Source: Microstegium vimineum (taxonomy: Eukaryota > Streptophyta > Magnoliopsida > Poales > Poaceae). From it: DNA of 64,000 bases. The notes under the pieces are model-generated. The model saw nothing but the letters and a program-made list of their open reading frames with translations, ran no database searches and was not told the DNA's origin. Where the stretch lies: positions 5,821,926-5,885,925 of the forward strand of contig CM039128.1 in the NCBI GenBank assembly GCA_022036555.1, in the 5' to 3' direction. Positions 1-12,428 of this stretch are shown piece by piece; positions within the stretch are counted from its first letter, which is position 1; each line of letters opens with the position of its first letter. The translations under genes were made by a program, and so were the position numbers.

Positions 1-330
1 TGGGGAGAAAAAACGCATACATACTTGCAAAGCATATATTGTAAAGTCAAACAATGGATCCAGAGAAACAGGGCATACAATCAAATCAAGATGTGCATGT
101 GTATGGGATATTTGGTGGATGTATGGGGATAAATATATATATGTGTGGTGGATATATGAGGGTGTAAGGTGAAAACCTAATTCTACTCTGCTCCTTAAAT
201 ATATATAAATATACATCTCTCTTTTGGAACTTGGAACTTTTGAGAGAACTTGGGGGTTGCTTTTTTTTAGAGAGGCGGGCATCTAAGTACTCATTGTTTT
301 GATAGGACACTTGTCCATGTTTTACTCTCT

Positions 331-362
331 TTATTATTATTATTATTATTATATATATATAT
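331..362. repeat. TTA/AT microsatellite
   Basis: About seven TTA units (331-350) run directly into an AT tract (351-362) within the 3' internal region of element C. Confidence 0.9.
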
Positions 363-544
363 TCATAACCCCAAGTCTCTTTCTATAATAACACTTTTGA
401 GAGATGATAACAAGGAAATCTTTGGAGCAATTATATATGTGGTGATGAAATATATGGGTAGGTGGAGAACTGAGATATTTTTGGTTACTTACTCCCAAGG
501 TAGGAGTAGAGCATTTTTCTGGTGGATCTGAATGGAATGTATGT

Positions 545-655
545 GGATGCGTACTTCCAGGATAAAAGTAGCATAAATGAGTGGAGTGTATGTGATCTTG
601 ATTTTAAAAGCATGACAAGTCTCTAAAGGTCAACAAAGCTTGACAGAACTCAATG
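545..655 (-). other. Conserved non-coding block, copy in element C
   Basis: Contains GCGTACTTCCAG, then TGTGATCTTGAT, a CATGA(C/T)AA(A/G)TCTCT motif and a CAAAGCTTGAC motif. The same order of words occurs in element A at 34631-34745 and, reverse-complemented, in element B at 10201-10320. The C copy is the most diverged. Function is unknown. Confidence 0.6.
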
Positions 656-2869
656 CAAATACAAGTAGTAAATATGATTGAATGTTTTCCTAATATACCA
701 GGCATGTATATATGGCTGTGGTAGGAATTCAAGCTCTCGTCATACATAAACTTATCATGTAATATTTTCAATTTTCAAAAGATAAATTCTCCAGAACTCT
801 AGTATTGCTAGGAACAAGATAAATAATAGCTCACTTTCATCATACCTATCAACTACCTAGACTTAGCTCAAGCATTCACAACCCACAAGTCTCAGATTCA
901 GAGTAAATCTTATGTCAAAACAATTATATCTAAAACTCAGGAGAATTCAAGGCTGAAAACTAGGTACTTGAAAGGAATTACGACAGAGCAACTATTCATC
1001 ATTTCCAAGACAAAATTATTGTTCATGGATTTTATTGACTCTAAACAAATTAAACACACACCCTAACTATATATATATATCTTTATTTAGGACTCTTAAG
1101 ACTCTTAAGACATGGACCTTCATGTGCCCATATGTTTTTAGCAATTGTAGATTTTCTTATGATACTATGGTGAACCTTCATGTGTTCACAAATTTTTGGT
1201 ATTTTTATGACTATAAGATAGACTCGATAATCGCATAGATATACTTACCTGATAACTGGGGGATGCCCTCCCCCAAGCTGGATTTTTGCTATAATTGCTT
1301 TGAATGATCTTTGGAAGTAGCCTCTGGTTGGGCTCACTCCTCTTTGGTGCTTTCAATCCTACATGATTATACTCCGACAAGAACAAACAGAACTCGAGGC
1401 TCCATTATGACAATGGGTTAGCGGTTAGCCAAAAGAGTAATTGAATACTCTTATGGGATAATTTAAACTTTAATATGTTCTAGAAGGAATTGAATATCTC
1501 ATCTCTTTTTTTTAGAATTTTCTATTTTATGATTCAAGCGAAAAATAAAAATTATTTTTGTGCCACCACAGTAAAATTCCCTTATGCTATTACCATAAGT
1601 TCTCTCACATGGGGCTTAAAGATTTTCTTTTTACAATGCAGAAATGTAGATATGTCATGGTAAAGATGATTATGCAATGGAGGGTATGAGGAATGAGAAT
1701 AATGCTAGGAATATCTATAAGTGATATGCTAGAATGCAATTAAGTATCTTAATAGATTTGCGCTAAGGATTTGTTTAAGTTTATGAAGGTGTTTATGCAA
1801 TGGATGATAGTAGAGTAAAACAACACTAGAAATTTCGAGTGTGTAAGCTAAACTAATGTAGTGTGAAAATTAAATATGAAAATTCGATTTATGTTGGTTA
1901 ATAGCGCCAGAATTAATTATGGTGGTGGAATGCAGAATTAAATACGTAGATAACTTACCGAGTTTACCTTTCGGCCAAGGTTCGGAGATTTAGGTCCGTC
2001 GATCCGGACATCTCTTCTGGTTAAATTATCTTCGGGAGTGTTATCCAATCCTGATGAGGACTTGGATGTTTGGTCATCTTGTGTTAATGTTTTGATGAAG
2101 TCTCTTCTTCCACCCTTTCTTAGTCTATGGTTTCACTTCCTGCGATTCACTGTTTTGAGGTTCTACTTCTTCTTTGCTCTCTGTAGCTTGTGATACATCC
2201 TCCCTTGGTGGTACAACTTTCTTACTCAAGAGATCTTTATTATTGGATTGGTCTTCATATCTTGACTTTGTCTTGGAAAATCTGTCCATCCATCCTTGGT
2301 GGCTTGTTTCATTTGGCATTGAGAGCGATGCTTTCTTGTCTTCTCATAAGTGGTGTGGCTATTGAAGTAGCAATACGTCTTCTCTTCAGGAAATTAGAAG
2401 TAGTACTCTTTTGATATGAAGATGATTGTGCCGGGTGGTGTTGAGGAAAAAGTATTCCTTGAATACGGTGGACTCCATCTTTATCTCCCATGAAACCATG
2501 AAGTCAGCGGGAATATAGTGATCTTTGATTATGATGTCTTTTGTTATTCCCTCCGGAAATCGGAATGGTTGGTCTGCTAGCTAAAGCTGTACATATGTCT
2601 GGTATAGTGTTCTAATGTCATATAAACGTTGATAGGCTACCACAAACATTATGTTGCCACTTGATCCAATGTTGCAGAAATGTCCTGTGAGATGTACTTT
2701 CCTTGATCTTGCAATCAATGGGAGGTACTCTTGGATCATCTAGCTTAGCGAGGTAGTTGATAGAAGGAGTTGGCCATACCCTAAATCAATAGTGTTGATC
2801 ATCTAGGTCTTCTCTTGGTTGTTGAGCTTTACTCTTCCTCCTTCTATTGTTCTACTTCCTTGTAGCAAC

Positions 2870-3213
2870 AGTTGTGTTCTCGTAGATGTAGGCCTCTAAG
2901 GATGAGTAGGATCCTTGAGTGTATGTTTCTTGAAAGTGAACCTCTCCTTCTCATCCTTGATTGGGAAACAGATCTTGGCATTATCCGTGTAGATGATGGT
3001 ATTAACTGTTCTTAAGAATGGGCGCCCAAGATAATGAGGGATTTCTCATCTCTGTGTGTTTTCTCCAATCACAAGGTTTACTAGTATGAACGAGTGCCCA
3101 ACTCGTATGTTGATATATTAAGGAATTGCCTTGGGGTAGCATAGTGTCTGATCTGCAAGCTTGGCATGATGTTGACACTTGCTCCAAGGTCACAGACAGC
3201 TTCTTCAAGTGTG
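2870..3213 (-). pseudogene. Retropepsin-like aspartic protease domain of element C (broken)
   Basis: The minus strand encodes a DLGASVNIMP motif, the catalytic Asp motif of Athila/Tat retropepsins. It is followed in another frame by LIILGRPFLRT near 3010-2985, the conserved flap-distal ILGRPFL strand. A further stretch (TDNAKICFPIKDEKERFTF) follows. The domain would process the gag-pol polyprotein inside the particle. It is not in one open frame, so at least one frameshift lies between the two motifs. Its N-terminal lead-in continues at 12429-12480 on the other side of element B. Family assignment rests on the two motifs and is fairly safe. Confidence 0.7.
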
Positions 3214-3218
3214 TAAGC
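3214..3218. repeat. Target-site duplication of element B, left copy (TAAGC)
   Basis: TAAGC directly precedes the 5' LTR of B and recurs at 12424-12428 directly after its 3' LTR. Confidence 0.9.
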
Positions 3219-4724
3219 CATTGACGGTAATTACAAGCTATTTTATCACCATCAAAACACTGTCAACATCCTCATATTCAAAGGAAAACAAGAATAGCAT
3301 GAACATAATTTACCCAATAACTAGTTTCACATGTCCCATGACTATTTGATGCAGGTAATGACAAATGGGGTCTTTTGGGAGCCAGTGGGCCCACTTAGGG
3401 GTCAGCCGACCACCCTATGGACCCACTTGGCATCCTTAGCCCCCATGATCCATGTAACACCCTCAAGAATACTCTCTACCCTTGGATCCAAGTATATTCA
3501 CCTCTCAATGGTCCAGATTCACAACACAAGGATCCATAGGTCCAACATGACATGTTTCCAAGTATGGCAAATGTGCATAAGGCATACACCATCATGATGG
3601 CCATTACGTCTAGAAGCCCACTGCGAAAGATGAGCCCATTTGGCCACAAAAGGCATTCGACCGAATGCTTAGGTGGGGCCAGGGAGACCACCCACAGGCC
3701 CCCTGACTAGTGGGGTCAGCTTCTAGAAAAAGTGGCAGAGCCCACCTGCCATAGGGTTCGGGCGAATCACCATATGGTGGTTCCAGCTCCCCAACAACTT
3801 TCCTGCATGCCGCCATGCATCCATTAATCTCCTCCGTTGATTTAAGACGGTTACAATGACGGTTTCATCCTACGGTGGCTGATGGAGGTGGGCGCGGATC
3901 GCTGACGTGGCACCGGAGTAGCCCCTACCCCACCTCTAGCTATAAATAGACCCCCTAGGCCCTCACTCTCACTCATTGCCTCATTGGAGAAACTACTCCT
4001 TAGTAGTAGTGCTATTCTAGTTGGAGGAGAGTGAGGGAAGTCTCTGGAGAAAGCCCCGAATCTGTCGGGAATCTTCTCCGGAGCTCTACCTCAGCGGATG
4101 CGATCCTCTTGTAAGTTCAGCACTTGTAAGTGATACATCCAAGTTCTTTATAGCAATTAATATTCTAAATCTGGTTTAGCTATTATACACCTTTTCACGC
4201 TTGTCCATCGCTTTACTTTAAGTAGAGTGCTTTAGCCTTAATGTAGGGTTAAAGTAGTAAGAATAGTGTAGACGTGGTGTCTAGACTAGATCTGGCATTT
4301 GTAAACCGCTTATCGCGCGGATTGTTTGTGGATGCTAGTAGAAGGTGACAATCTATCTAGTCTTCGTATTCCACCACGTGTGTCAGATAAGTTCTTAAAA
4401 GGTAAGGCCTCAATACAACATCATGGCGCGGTCCGGTTAGAGTTTTGCCCTCTTTCTGATCTATCCCATCGCCTCCTGCAAGAGAAGGGCTGATAAAGCC
4501 AGTTATAAACCAGCTTTGCCTTGTTAGATATCTTTGCTACATAGAACTCTCAACCCAGTTATCATAGTCTCCCTTGATTCATCATTGGACATATCTTTAA
4601 TCCTAGTTAGATCACTATCGTTCCCTGAGGAAAATACGATACCTGGAATACTCCCGGTGAAGTGCTACATCGGTATAATCTGTGCGCTTGTGGATTTATC
4701 CAATAATCATAAGAAATACCAACA
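3219..4724 (+). repeat. Element B 5' LTR
   Basis: 1506 bp, ending AAATACCAACA. The expected first two bases TG (as in the 3' LTR) are CA here, so the terminal dinucleotide has been lost by two transitions. A TATA box lies at 3941. Variant palindromes TTCGACCGAA (3656) and TTCGGGCGAA (3757) lie in U3. Confidence 0.88.
3941..3950 (+). promoter_or_regulatory. TATA box of element B 5' LTR
   Basis: TATAAATAGA follows a GC-rich stretch and precedes a pyrimidine-rich leader, the expected place for the U3/R boundary. The 3' LTR has lost this box in a deletion of about 137 bp. Confidence 0.7.
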
Positions 4725-4732
4725 AGCATTTC

Positions 4733-4749
4733 TGCGCCGTTGCCGGGAA
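4733..4749 (+). other. Primer binding site of element B (tRNA-Asp type)
   Basis: TGCGCCGTTGCCGGGAA lies 8 nt after the 5' LTR. It matches the complement of the tRNA-Asp 3' end (TGGCGCCGTTGCCGGGGA) except for two single-base deletions, which fits a decayed copy. Confidence 0.75.
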
Positions 4750-4941
4750 CGGTAGCTTTTAACTAGTACCCTTTGGTCCTATTATCCTTGTTTCATTTAA
4801 ACCTTTCTTTCCACATACACACTTATGGATCAAACAACCTCTCTTTGAGTATGGTGCTTCAACGGGCGCTAGGTTGGAGCCACCTAGTTCATCTTAGACT
4901 ATATTAGACATCCATTATGAGCTTCCCCAAGCCTCATAAGG

Positions 4942-5837
4942 ATGGTTCAGAACAAACCTTTTTCTGGGGACGAAGACGAAAATCCCTACACTCATCTATG
5001 TGACTTCGAACAATTGTGTTCATGTGTCCTCATCCATGGGATGAGGCGAGGTACCATTAAGTGGAAGTTATTTCCATTCTCTTTGATGGGAATAGCCAAA
5101 CAATGGTATTTTCGCCACGTAGATGATGCAAACGAGAGTGGGAAAAGTTACAATCCAAATTTTGCCTAGCTTTCTTTCCCACCCCTCGAGTTGTTCGTCT
5201 TCGAAAAGAGGTCATCACTTTCTCACAAAAGGAGAAAGAACCTCTTGGTATGGCATGGGCCCGTCTCTTAGATCTAGTATCAGCTGGCCCTGATCTTGCT
5301 ATAACCGAGCCAACATTGTTACAACATTTTTATGGCGGTCTTAGCAAAAATTATGCACAAATTCTTGACATGACTTCTAGGGAGCCTTCCTATGTTTACC
5401 CGTTTAGTGAAGGGAAGAGTCTTCTCATGAAGATTCTTGAAAACACCCCCTACATTAACGTTTATAATGAAGGACCCATAGAAGAAGAAAAACCATTCCC
5501 TAGAAAAGAAGTCTCGATAGCCGAATCACCACCACTCCCATCCAAAGATTCTGCCATCGATCCTGAACCACAAATACCACAAATCTCGAAGGAAGGAGAA
5601 ATTCAACATCTAAACCATTCCTTCGAGTTCGAGGCTAACCTTTCATATGATCTTGCTGGTTTTGGGAATGCCCACAATTATCGTATCCAAAAGAGACCTT
5701 CTAAGAAACATCTTTCTAGACCTCTCGTGAAGGAATCTCTTCGGAAACCTCCCGCAGCAACATCATCTTGTGCCTCGACTTCCCACATGGCACATCAGGA
5801 AAAGCTTGGGATATTTGATGAAGAAAATGTCGAGTGA
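4942..5837 (+). pseudogene. gag (Retrotrans_gag-like) of element B, frameshifted
   Basis: The first segment (4942-5169) reads ...FSGDEDENPYTHLCDFEQLC... and LFPFSLMGIAKQWYF, the core of the plant Gypsy gag domain that packs the RNA in virus-like particles. The frame is lost near 5135. In the next frame the domain continues through an F-C-L-A-F-F-P stretch and an R-K-E-V-I-T-F stretch to MAWARLLDLV at 5250, then into a Pro/Glu-rich linker ending at a TGA at 5835-5837. So a single-base deletion breaks an otherwise continuous gag. There is no zinc knuckle in this part. The capsid domain is confidently identified; the linker is not recognisable. Confidence 0.75.
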
Positions 5838-6933
5838 GCTTATAGTAGAGGAACTAAATTGTTTAGAATCCAAATCTATCCTCTCCTTCTCTATGCCCAC
5901 ATCTGACTTATCTTATGAACCCATCCTTGATCCTAATGATTCCCCATGTGTTCCTTCATTCAAGTCTTATGACCCACTTAATGACTTCGGGAATTCATTA
6001 AGACACTCGAGGCATGGAAGCCATGAGGGCCATAAATCTGACCAAGAGGAGCATAATCAACGGTTAGAGCCTTTGTCTACCGTTATAAGTCAAGAATGGT
6101 TGGATGAGGCCAAATCCTCAAAGGAAGTAACTAAAATGCCCACACATGTGAGGAGAATATCCTGTCAAGTGTTGGGCATTGATAGTGAAATTTGCTACGA
6201 TCCTAGCCTCGGGATCAACATCATTCCTCATTTCCATGTTCCAACATCATCAAAGAATCATCTATCCCAATCACAAAAACACCTTAGACTCCCTAATGGT
6301 CAAATCTTTGATTGTTTAGGAGTCCTTCATGATGTTCTTGTGGTGGTTAATGATCTCAAGATCTTCCTAGATTTCCACATCTTTGACCTTCCTGGACTTT
6401 CCTTTCATCTCACTTTTATCGGAAGGTCAATCATGAGAATCTTGGAGAACACAACAGGAAATGAGAAGCCTTATCATAGAATAGGTGAAGATTATCTACC
6501 CATTTGGTCTTCCCGACCTCTCATCAAAGGGTTAGAATCTAAACCAGTTCTTGATCCACGGGGTGAGCTAATGTCAATCTCGCCAACAACCATGACTCAT
6601 TCAAGCCTTGAGAATGACTTGAAATGTCACGAGAAAGAAAGTGCTCACCCATTCTTTGAAAGGGAGAATGATGTCAATGAGCATGGAAGTTATACTCCGA
6701 TCTTCCACTCAAATCCATGCTCAAATGAGAAATCTCCCAAATCAATCCTTCCCTCGACCATGACTACACACATGATCTACAACCCCTTCATTCTTCTTGT
6801 TTCAAAAATCTTTGCAAGGATGGTTGTAGATGTGTTTGTCTACCATAAATTTTGCAAATCTCGTAGTGGTTTTAGTCTTAAGGATAGGTTTGAAAATGTT
6901 GGAGTTGAAGGGGAACCCGCTTCACCAACATAA
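5770..6933 (+). pseudogene. Gag-linked ORF with degenerate retropepsin-like domain, element B
   Basis: 387 codons open. Near the middle it reads CYDPSLGINIIPHF and then a PNGQIFDCLGVLHDVLVVV...LDFHIFDL...FIGRSIM series. This has the layout of an Athila/Tat retropepsin (DLGASVNIIP, then a D-G-Q strand, then an IGRP strand). The catalytic Asp-Leu-Gly reads Ser-Leu-Gly, so it is probably inactive. The C-terminal part (an END(V/I)NEHG motif, then a VVVD-x(2)-VY motif with CKSRSG) is shared with element C at 13599-14096, so it is a conserved family tail of unknown role. The ORF ends 110 bp before an AT tract, and no pol domains follow. Confidence 0.65.
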
Positions 6934-7046
6934 GTTACAACTTGAAGGTTTCCCAAAGACAAGCTTGTGTCTTAAAATTAAGCACTTTTGGGAGCTAACC
7001 CAAGTCTTCTTCTTTTCTATTAAAGTTTGCTAAATATAATATATAT

Positions 7047-7090
<44 letters not shown>

Positions 7091-8298
7091 CTAGTTTCCC
7101 AAAATTCTAAACTGAATAAAATGACTTTGTAAAAAGAGATTAAGGGAATATTTGTGAAATTGTTCCTTCGGGTATTTTTGTCACTAACCATTTCAGGTTT
7201 GAACAAAAAGAATGATGGAGCAAAACACAAGGTATGTCCAACCAAACATCCTTCAATAATGAAGCACATTTAAAAGAAAATTTCACATCCTAGACTTGGA
7301 TTTTCACATTGTAAAATGTTGCAAAATCCAAGTACGGGGGAGTGGATTTCTCTAAGAAATTCATGACATGCTTCATTGTTAATTTTGTTTGGATGTCTCT
7401 ACCTTGATTTCTCTTTATACCTTGCTCATCTTGCTAGTCATATAAATAATAAAAATTATAAAAAAAATGCAAATGCTATCTGGTTCACCATCCATGCTGT
7501 TGTCTCTTTTAAGTGAATCTCTTTATGCCTTCATACTTCCTAGTTCTATTTTGAGTATGCTTTGGTTTGGGAGTAGTGTACATACTCCTATAAGCTCTTT
7601 AATTTAAGCGTGGTGCTTAGGTTAAATAGTTTTCCTTAATCAAATTAGACATGGTGTCAAGTTTGATTAATGTACCAAAAGTAAACTTGTATGGAATTTG
7701 GTTCTGCTCTTGGACTAACCAATGCATGATAACTTTAAAATTTTGATGGTTAAGTCATGAGATCTTCATAGAGACAAATCAAGGGTTGAGGTAGTAATGA
7801 AATAATCTTGCAGATCTTTGCCTCAACCTTGCTTAACTTTTAAAAAATTGGTGAACAATGATGGGACATCTCTTTCTGTGCTAAAATGCTGAAATCAACT
7901 TTTCTATAGCATAAAAGATGTCCTCTGTTTCTATGACAATAATGCCCCTGCTTCGAATCATATGTGAATTCCTTCGGGTATATGTTGTTCACTAATCCTT
8001 TGCAGGAGAGAAGCAATGAATGGAGAAAAAGGGTCTGAGTACAACGCGACGATTCACAGAAGAAAGACCATTCATCATCAGCAATGTCATGACGCTAGGA
8101 GTCGTCACGCTTCGAGATTATGGCTGCAACACCTATAAAGGTAAATGGCCAACGTCTTAAAGTTTTCTATGAGCATGAAATTCCTGAGCAATAAATTGAT
8201 ATGATAGATTTTATTCTTAATCCAAATTAGAACTAAAATCTACATGTTTTAACTTTTTTGTTCAAATTTCGAAAAAAGACCTTAGAAATGGCCTAGAC
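6934..8298 (+). other. Non-coding internal region of element B
   Basis: No gene recognised. It is AT-rich and contains the (AT)19 tract at 7051-7088. No RT, RNase H or integrase motif is visible in either strand. Confidence 0.6.
7051..7088. repeat. (AT)19 microsatellite
   Basis: Uninterrupted AT dinucleotide tract of 38 bp, directly downstream of the element B gag-linked ORF. Confidence 0.97.
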
Positions 8299-8640
8299 TC
8301 AGCCTTGACTCCCCCCTTGTGAAAGATCGGCCCATTTGGCCTCTAAAGTGGTTCGGCCGAACCTATCTTTGGGCCAAACAGCCCGAAACTTCACGAGCTG
8401 ACTCACCTGACCCTTGACTTCCCCCTCATGAAAGGTCGGCCCATTTGGCCACTTTAGTGGTTCGGCCGAACTTGTGTTTGGGCCAAACAACCCGAAACTT
8501 CATGAGATGACTCACCTGACCCTTGACTTCCCCCTCGTGAAAGGATGGCCCATTTGGCCACTTAAGTGGTTCGACCGAACCTATGTTTGGCCCAATCAGC
8601 CAGAAACTTCACGGGGTGACTCACCTGACCCGATCAAGTT
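8299..8640 (+). repeat. Tandem repeat, 109-bp unit, in element B
   Basis: Two full units (8402-8510 and 8511-8619, exactly 109 bp each, both starting CTCACCTGAC) are preceded by a slightly shorter unit from 8299 and followed by a partial one. Each unit has a CCCATTTGGCC word and a TTCGGCCGAA-type palindrome (8352, 8461, and the variant TTCGACCGAA at 8570). Short ORFs across it are frame artefacts of the repeat. Confidence 0.9.
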
Positions 8641-11055
8641 TGAAACCTGGCTCCTTCGTTCAAAATCTTTCAAAAAGCATTCAGTCGAACGTGGTTTTGG
8701 CTCTTCAGCCATGCCCATTGCTCCTGAGCGCTGGACCGACATTCCTATCCTGTTTCCGGCACAATCCAAGTTAAAATAGAGGCGAAGGACGTTGAATTCT
8801 CTCTTCTTAACCTCTCCCTCTCCTTCTTCCTCATCTCACTTTGTTCTTCTTCACCACCAGTAGAAAATTCCATCTCCTCTTGCTTCCCTTCTCTCCTTGC
8901 TTGACCTCACCATGGTTCACCAAGAAGAAGAGCGAAATGGAAAAATTTCTACGTGTTGTTGCCAAAGAAAGCAGTACCAACTTAGAAGAAAGAGTTTCTA
9001 AGGAGAGAATGACGCATCTCGATCTTGAAGATAACTTTAATGATCTTCGCATTATCACTAATGCAAAGTTCAAACGCTTATCCACGACCATTGAGAGAGA
9101 GGATCTCCTTGCCTCTCTTTCTCCTTAGTAATCCTCTAGAGCCATCGGCACAACCTGCCTCATGACCCTAATAGAAGAGAGCATGAAGTGATGCTTGTCA
9201 TCCATTATGCTAAGGACCTTCTCTCTCCATTTTCTCCCTTGGATCACCTTAGCCCTTTATAGCATCAAGATACTTAGGCATGATAGTCTATCACTCTTGA
9301 ATCAATGAACACGTGCCTAAAGCTATCAATGACAAATGAAACTCTTGGTTCTACTGGTATCTTACCCCAGCAGAACCCCTGCATTTGATGTCTGCTCTGT
9401 CACTGAATTCAGCAGGCTCTGAAACAAGTATGGGGGAGTTCGGTCGAAACTCCAACTTGTCAAAACATCACAAGGATCATTGAACCATGCTGAACACTTC
9501 CATGACACGTACCAGAAAAAAAATTGGACCAAAACGGCCACCTTTTTGATTCGGCCGAATCATATTTTTGGCAAAAATTCAGGAAGTTCGGAGCACATCA
9601 ACATTCAGAGGTAAGAAATTCAAATGCAGAGATCGCCGTGGCCAAATGGCTGCAAAGGCATTTGGCCGAATGCACTTCTAGGGCCTGGACCCACCAGTCA
9701 GCACCCCTTTAAATTCAAACTTCAAATCTGACTGGTTTGCCATGTCTCTCCCCTTTTCTCTATACTTTTTCATTTATTTATTCACTTTCCCTTCAAAAAT
9801 AAAAAAAATAAAAACAATTCCTTCATGAAACTTTTCACTTAGTTTAAATTCCTTTTAATATTGAATAAAACAAGAAGATCGCATCCAAAATTAAAATTTT
9901 GAAAAGTGACATGATCTATGACATTTAAAGGGTAAAAGCGTCATAAAGACGAATTCTTGCTTTTGCTTATGCTAGTGGGAAAATATCTCGATAGGGAACC
10001 ATATTGACTAAGTTGTTGATTAATGTGATATAGTTCTCGGCTCATGATTCATACCCTGTCTATTTAAGGTTCTTGGATATTAACTTTTGAAAATGTCATA
10101 AAACCATAATGTCACTACTCCTCTATAGCAAGAAAATTCCTACCAAAACCATACATGTTCTTTCATGATTTAAGCTTTCTACATAAGATGCTTACTTTGT
10201 TTGAGTTTGGTCATGTTTTGTGACCCTTGTTGAGAGACTTATCATGCTCCCAAGATCAAGATCACGTACACGCCACATATACATGCTGCTTCTACACTGG
10301 AAGTACGCAGAAACATGCCTTACATTTTCCACATAGTTCATGCTCCATGATCTAATAGAAAATCCTCTCTCTAGTATGTGCTAGTAAATGAGACATAGAC
10401 TATGCAAAATTATGAAATAATAATAATAATAATATATATAGCAAAAAAAATTGATGAGCATATCAAAGCTCATAGAAAAAAATGATGATGAGCATATCAA
10501 AGCTAATAGAAAAGATAGCTATGTCTCAAAATAATAAGTTAGGAAAGAGAGATCATATAAAGGAGTTTTGATATTTTGCCATATTTCCACACACTTGCAC
10601 ATCTTGATCTAAGAGTATGACATTTCTCTCCTTGGATCCGGAGTTTGACTTTACAATATATGCAAGGTAAGTATGCTATATTGTTTATCCCCTACCTAAG
10701 CTCCACATAAGACATTTAGAAATAGGGAGATACAAAGAAGGCAACCTCTTTATGCCTTGGTGAGGAAACATACACTTTGAGTGACTTAGAGTACTATAAG
10801 AGGAGTAAGTTGACTTATGTGCTTTCTTTTGAAAAATTTATCAAAAACTCCAAGTACTAAAATATGATTTGGAAAAGATGAATTTGTCTTGAGAGCTATT
10901 CCATTTCTCAACTTCTCAAGGATATATGTTAGCCAATACCACATATCCCATTGGTATGACAAAATGTCTTGAATGAATCTTTATGTTTGTTTTATACTTT
11001 GAATAACATAGTCTTGTTATCTTTTAACCTTTACTCGAGGACGAGCAAAGAGGTA
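8641..11055 (+). other. 3' non-coding internal region of element B
   Basis: A stretch from about 8780 to 9128 is pyrimidine-rich and then open for about 95 codons (8841-9128; Lys/Glu-rich, no recognisable domain). It resembles a 5' leader and may be a relic of an extra ORF. From 9130 to 11055 nothing coding is seen. It includes palindromes at 9439 (variant) and 9550, and the conserved block at 10201-10320. Confidence 0.5.
10201..10320 (+). other. Conserved non-coding block, copy in element B
   Basis: Sense-strand counterpart of the blocks in C (545-655) and A (34631-34745). It contains TTGTTGAGAGACTTATCATG, then AAGATCAAGATCACG, then CACTGGAAGTACGCAGAAAC. It lies about 750 bp upstream of the 3' LTR. 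Confidence 0.7.
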
Positions 11056-11069
11056 AGTATGGGGGATCT
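11056..11069 (+). other. Polypurine tract of element B
   Basis: AGTATGGGGGATCT abuts the 3' LTR start at 11070, the position needed to prime plus-strand DNA synthesis. Confidence 0.75.
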
Positions 11070-12423
11070 TGTTGACAGTAATTACAAGCTATTTTATCAC
11101 CATCAAAACACCATCAACATCCTCATATTCAAAGGAAAACAAGAATAGCATGAACATAATTTACCCAATAACTAGTTCCACATGTCCCATGACTATTTGA
11201 TGCAGGTAATGACAAAAGAGATCTTTTGGGAGCCAGTGGGCCCACTTAGGGGGTCAGCGGACCACCCTATGGACCCACTTGGCATCCTTAGCCCCCATGA
11301 TCCATGTAACACCCTCAAGAATACTCTCTACCCTTGGATCCAAGTATATTCACCTCTCAATGGTACATATTCACAGCACAAGGATCCATAGGCCCAACAT
11401 GACATATTTCCAAGTATGGCAAATGTGCACAAGGCATACACCATCATGATGGGCATTACGTCTAGAAGCCACCTGTGAAAGATGAGCCCATTTGGCCACA
11501 AAAGGCATTCGGCCGAATGCCTAGGTGGGGCCAGAGACCACCCACATGCCCCCTGACTAGTGGGGTCAGCTTCTATAAGAAAAGTGGCAGGGCCCACCTG
11601 CCATAGGGTTCGGCCGAATCACCATATGGTGGTTCCAGCTCCCCAACGACTTCCTGCATGCCGCCATGCATCCACTTGATCTCCTCCGCCATGCCTCATT
11701 GGAGAAACTACTCCTTAGTAGTAGTGTTATGCTAGTTGGAGGAGAGTGAGGGAAGTCTTCTAGAGAAAGCCCCGGATCTATCGGGAATCTTCTCCAGAGC
11801 TCTACCTCAGCGGATGCGATCCTCTTGTAAGTGATACATTTGAGTTCTTTATAACAATTAATATTCTAAATCTGGTTTAGCTGTTATACACCTTTTCATG
11901 CTTGTTCATCGCTTTACTTTAAGTAGAGTTCTTTAGCCTTAACGTAGGGTTAAAGTAGTAAGAATAGTGTAGACGTGGTGTCTAGACTAGATCTTGCCTT
12001 TGTAAACCGCTTCTCGCGCAGATTGTTTGTGGATGCTAGTAGAAGGTGACAACTCTATCTAGTCTTCATATTCCACCATGTGTGTCAGATAAGTTCTTAA
12101 AAGGTAAGGCCTCAATACAACATGATTGCGCGGTCCGGTTAGAGTTTTACCCTCTTTCTGATCTATCCCATCGCCTCCTGCAAGAGAAGGGCTGATAAAG
12201 CGAGTATAACCAGCTTTGCCTTGTTAGATATCTTTGCTACATAGAACCCTCAACCCAGTTATCATAGTCTCCCTTGATTCATCATAGGACATATATTTAA
12301 TCCTAGTTAGATCACTATCGTTCCCTAAGGAAAATACGATACCTGGAATACTCCCGTGAAGTGCTACATCTGTATAATCTGTGCGCTTACGGATTTATCC
12401 AATAGTCATAAGAAATACCAACA
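11070..12423 (+). repeat. Element B 3' LTR
   Basis: 1354 bp, TGTTGACAG...AAATACCAACA. It aligns with the 5' LTR throughout, but lacks about 137 bp at 11688 (matching 3837-3973 of the 5' LTR, which includes the TATA box). It has perfect palindromes TTCGGCCGAA at 11508 and 11609. The TSD TAAGC follows at 12424-12428. Confidence 0.9.
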
Positions 12424-12428
12424 TAAGC

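Larger units (their letters stand above)
1..2860 (-). other. Non-coding 3' internal region of element C
   Basis: No convincing gene. The short ORFs on both strands have no recognisable domain. The stretch is AT-rich. It carries a microsatellite at 331-362 and a conserved block at 545-655 also found in elements A and B. The sequence near 35-60 (around a GGATCC site) matches reverse-complemented sequence in B near 10630 and same-strand sequence in A near 34290. This supports reading it as the region just upstream of a 3' LTR that lies left of the window. A minus-strand reading at 2125-2319 is rich in Glu, Ser and Lys and could be a remnant of a tail region. Confidence 0.5.
3219..12423 (+). mobile_element. 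Element B: non-autonomous Athila/Tat-like LTR retrotransposon
   Basis: Two LTRs (3219-4724 and 11070-12423) flank an internal region with a tRNA-Asp primer site, a broken gag, a degenerate protease-like ORF and about 4.1 kb of non-coding DNA. The 5-bp TSD TAAGC brackets the element. No reverse transcriptase, RNase H or integrase motif is found in any frame of the internal region, so the element would need these in trans. The 3' end of its LTR is the reverse complement of the left end of the element A LTR, so A and B are relatives in opposite orientation. Confidence 0.88.

Noticed and set aside
8299..8640. CRISPR-like or satellite-coded array
   Set aside because: Units are full-length 109-bp tandem repeats without spacers, in a plant retroelement.
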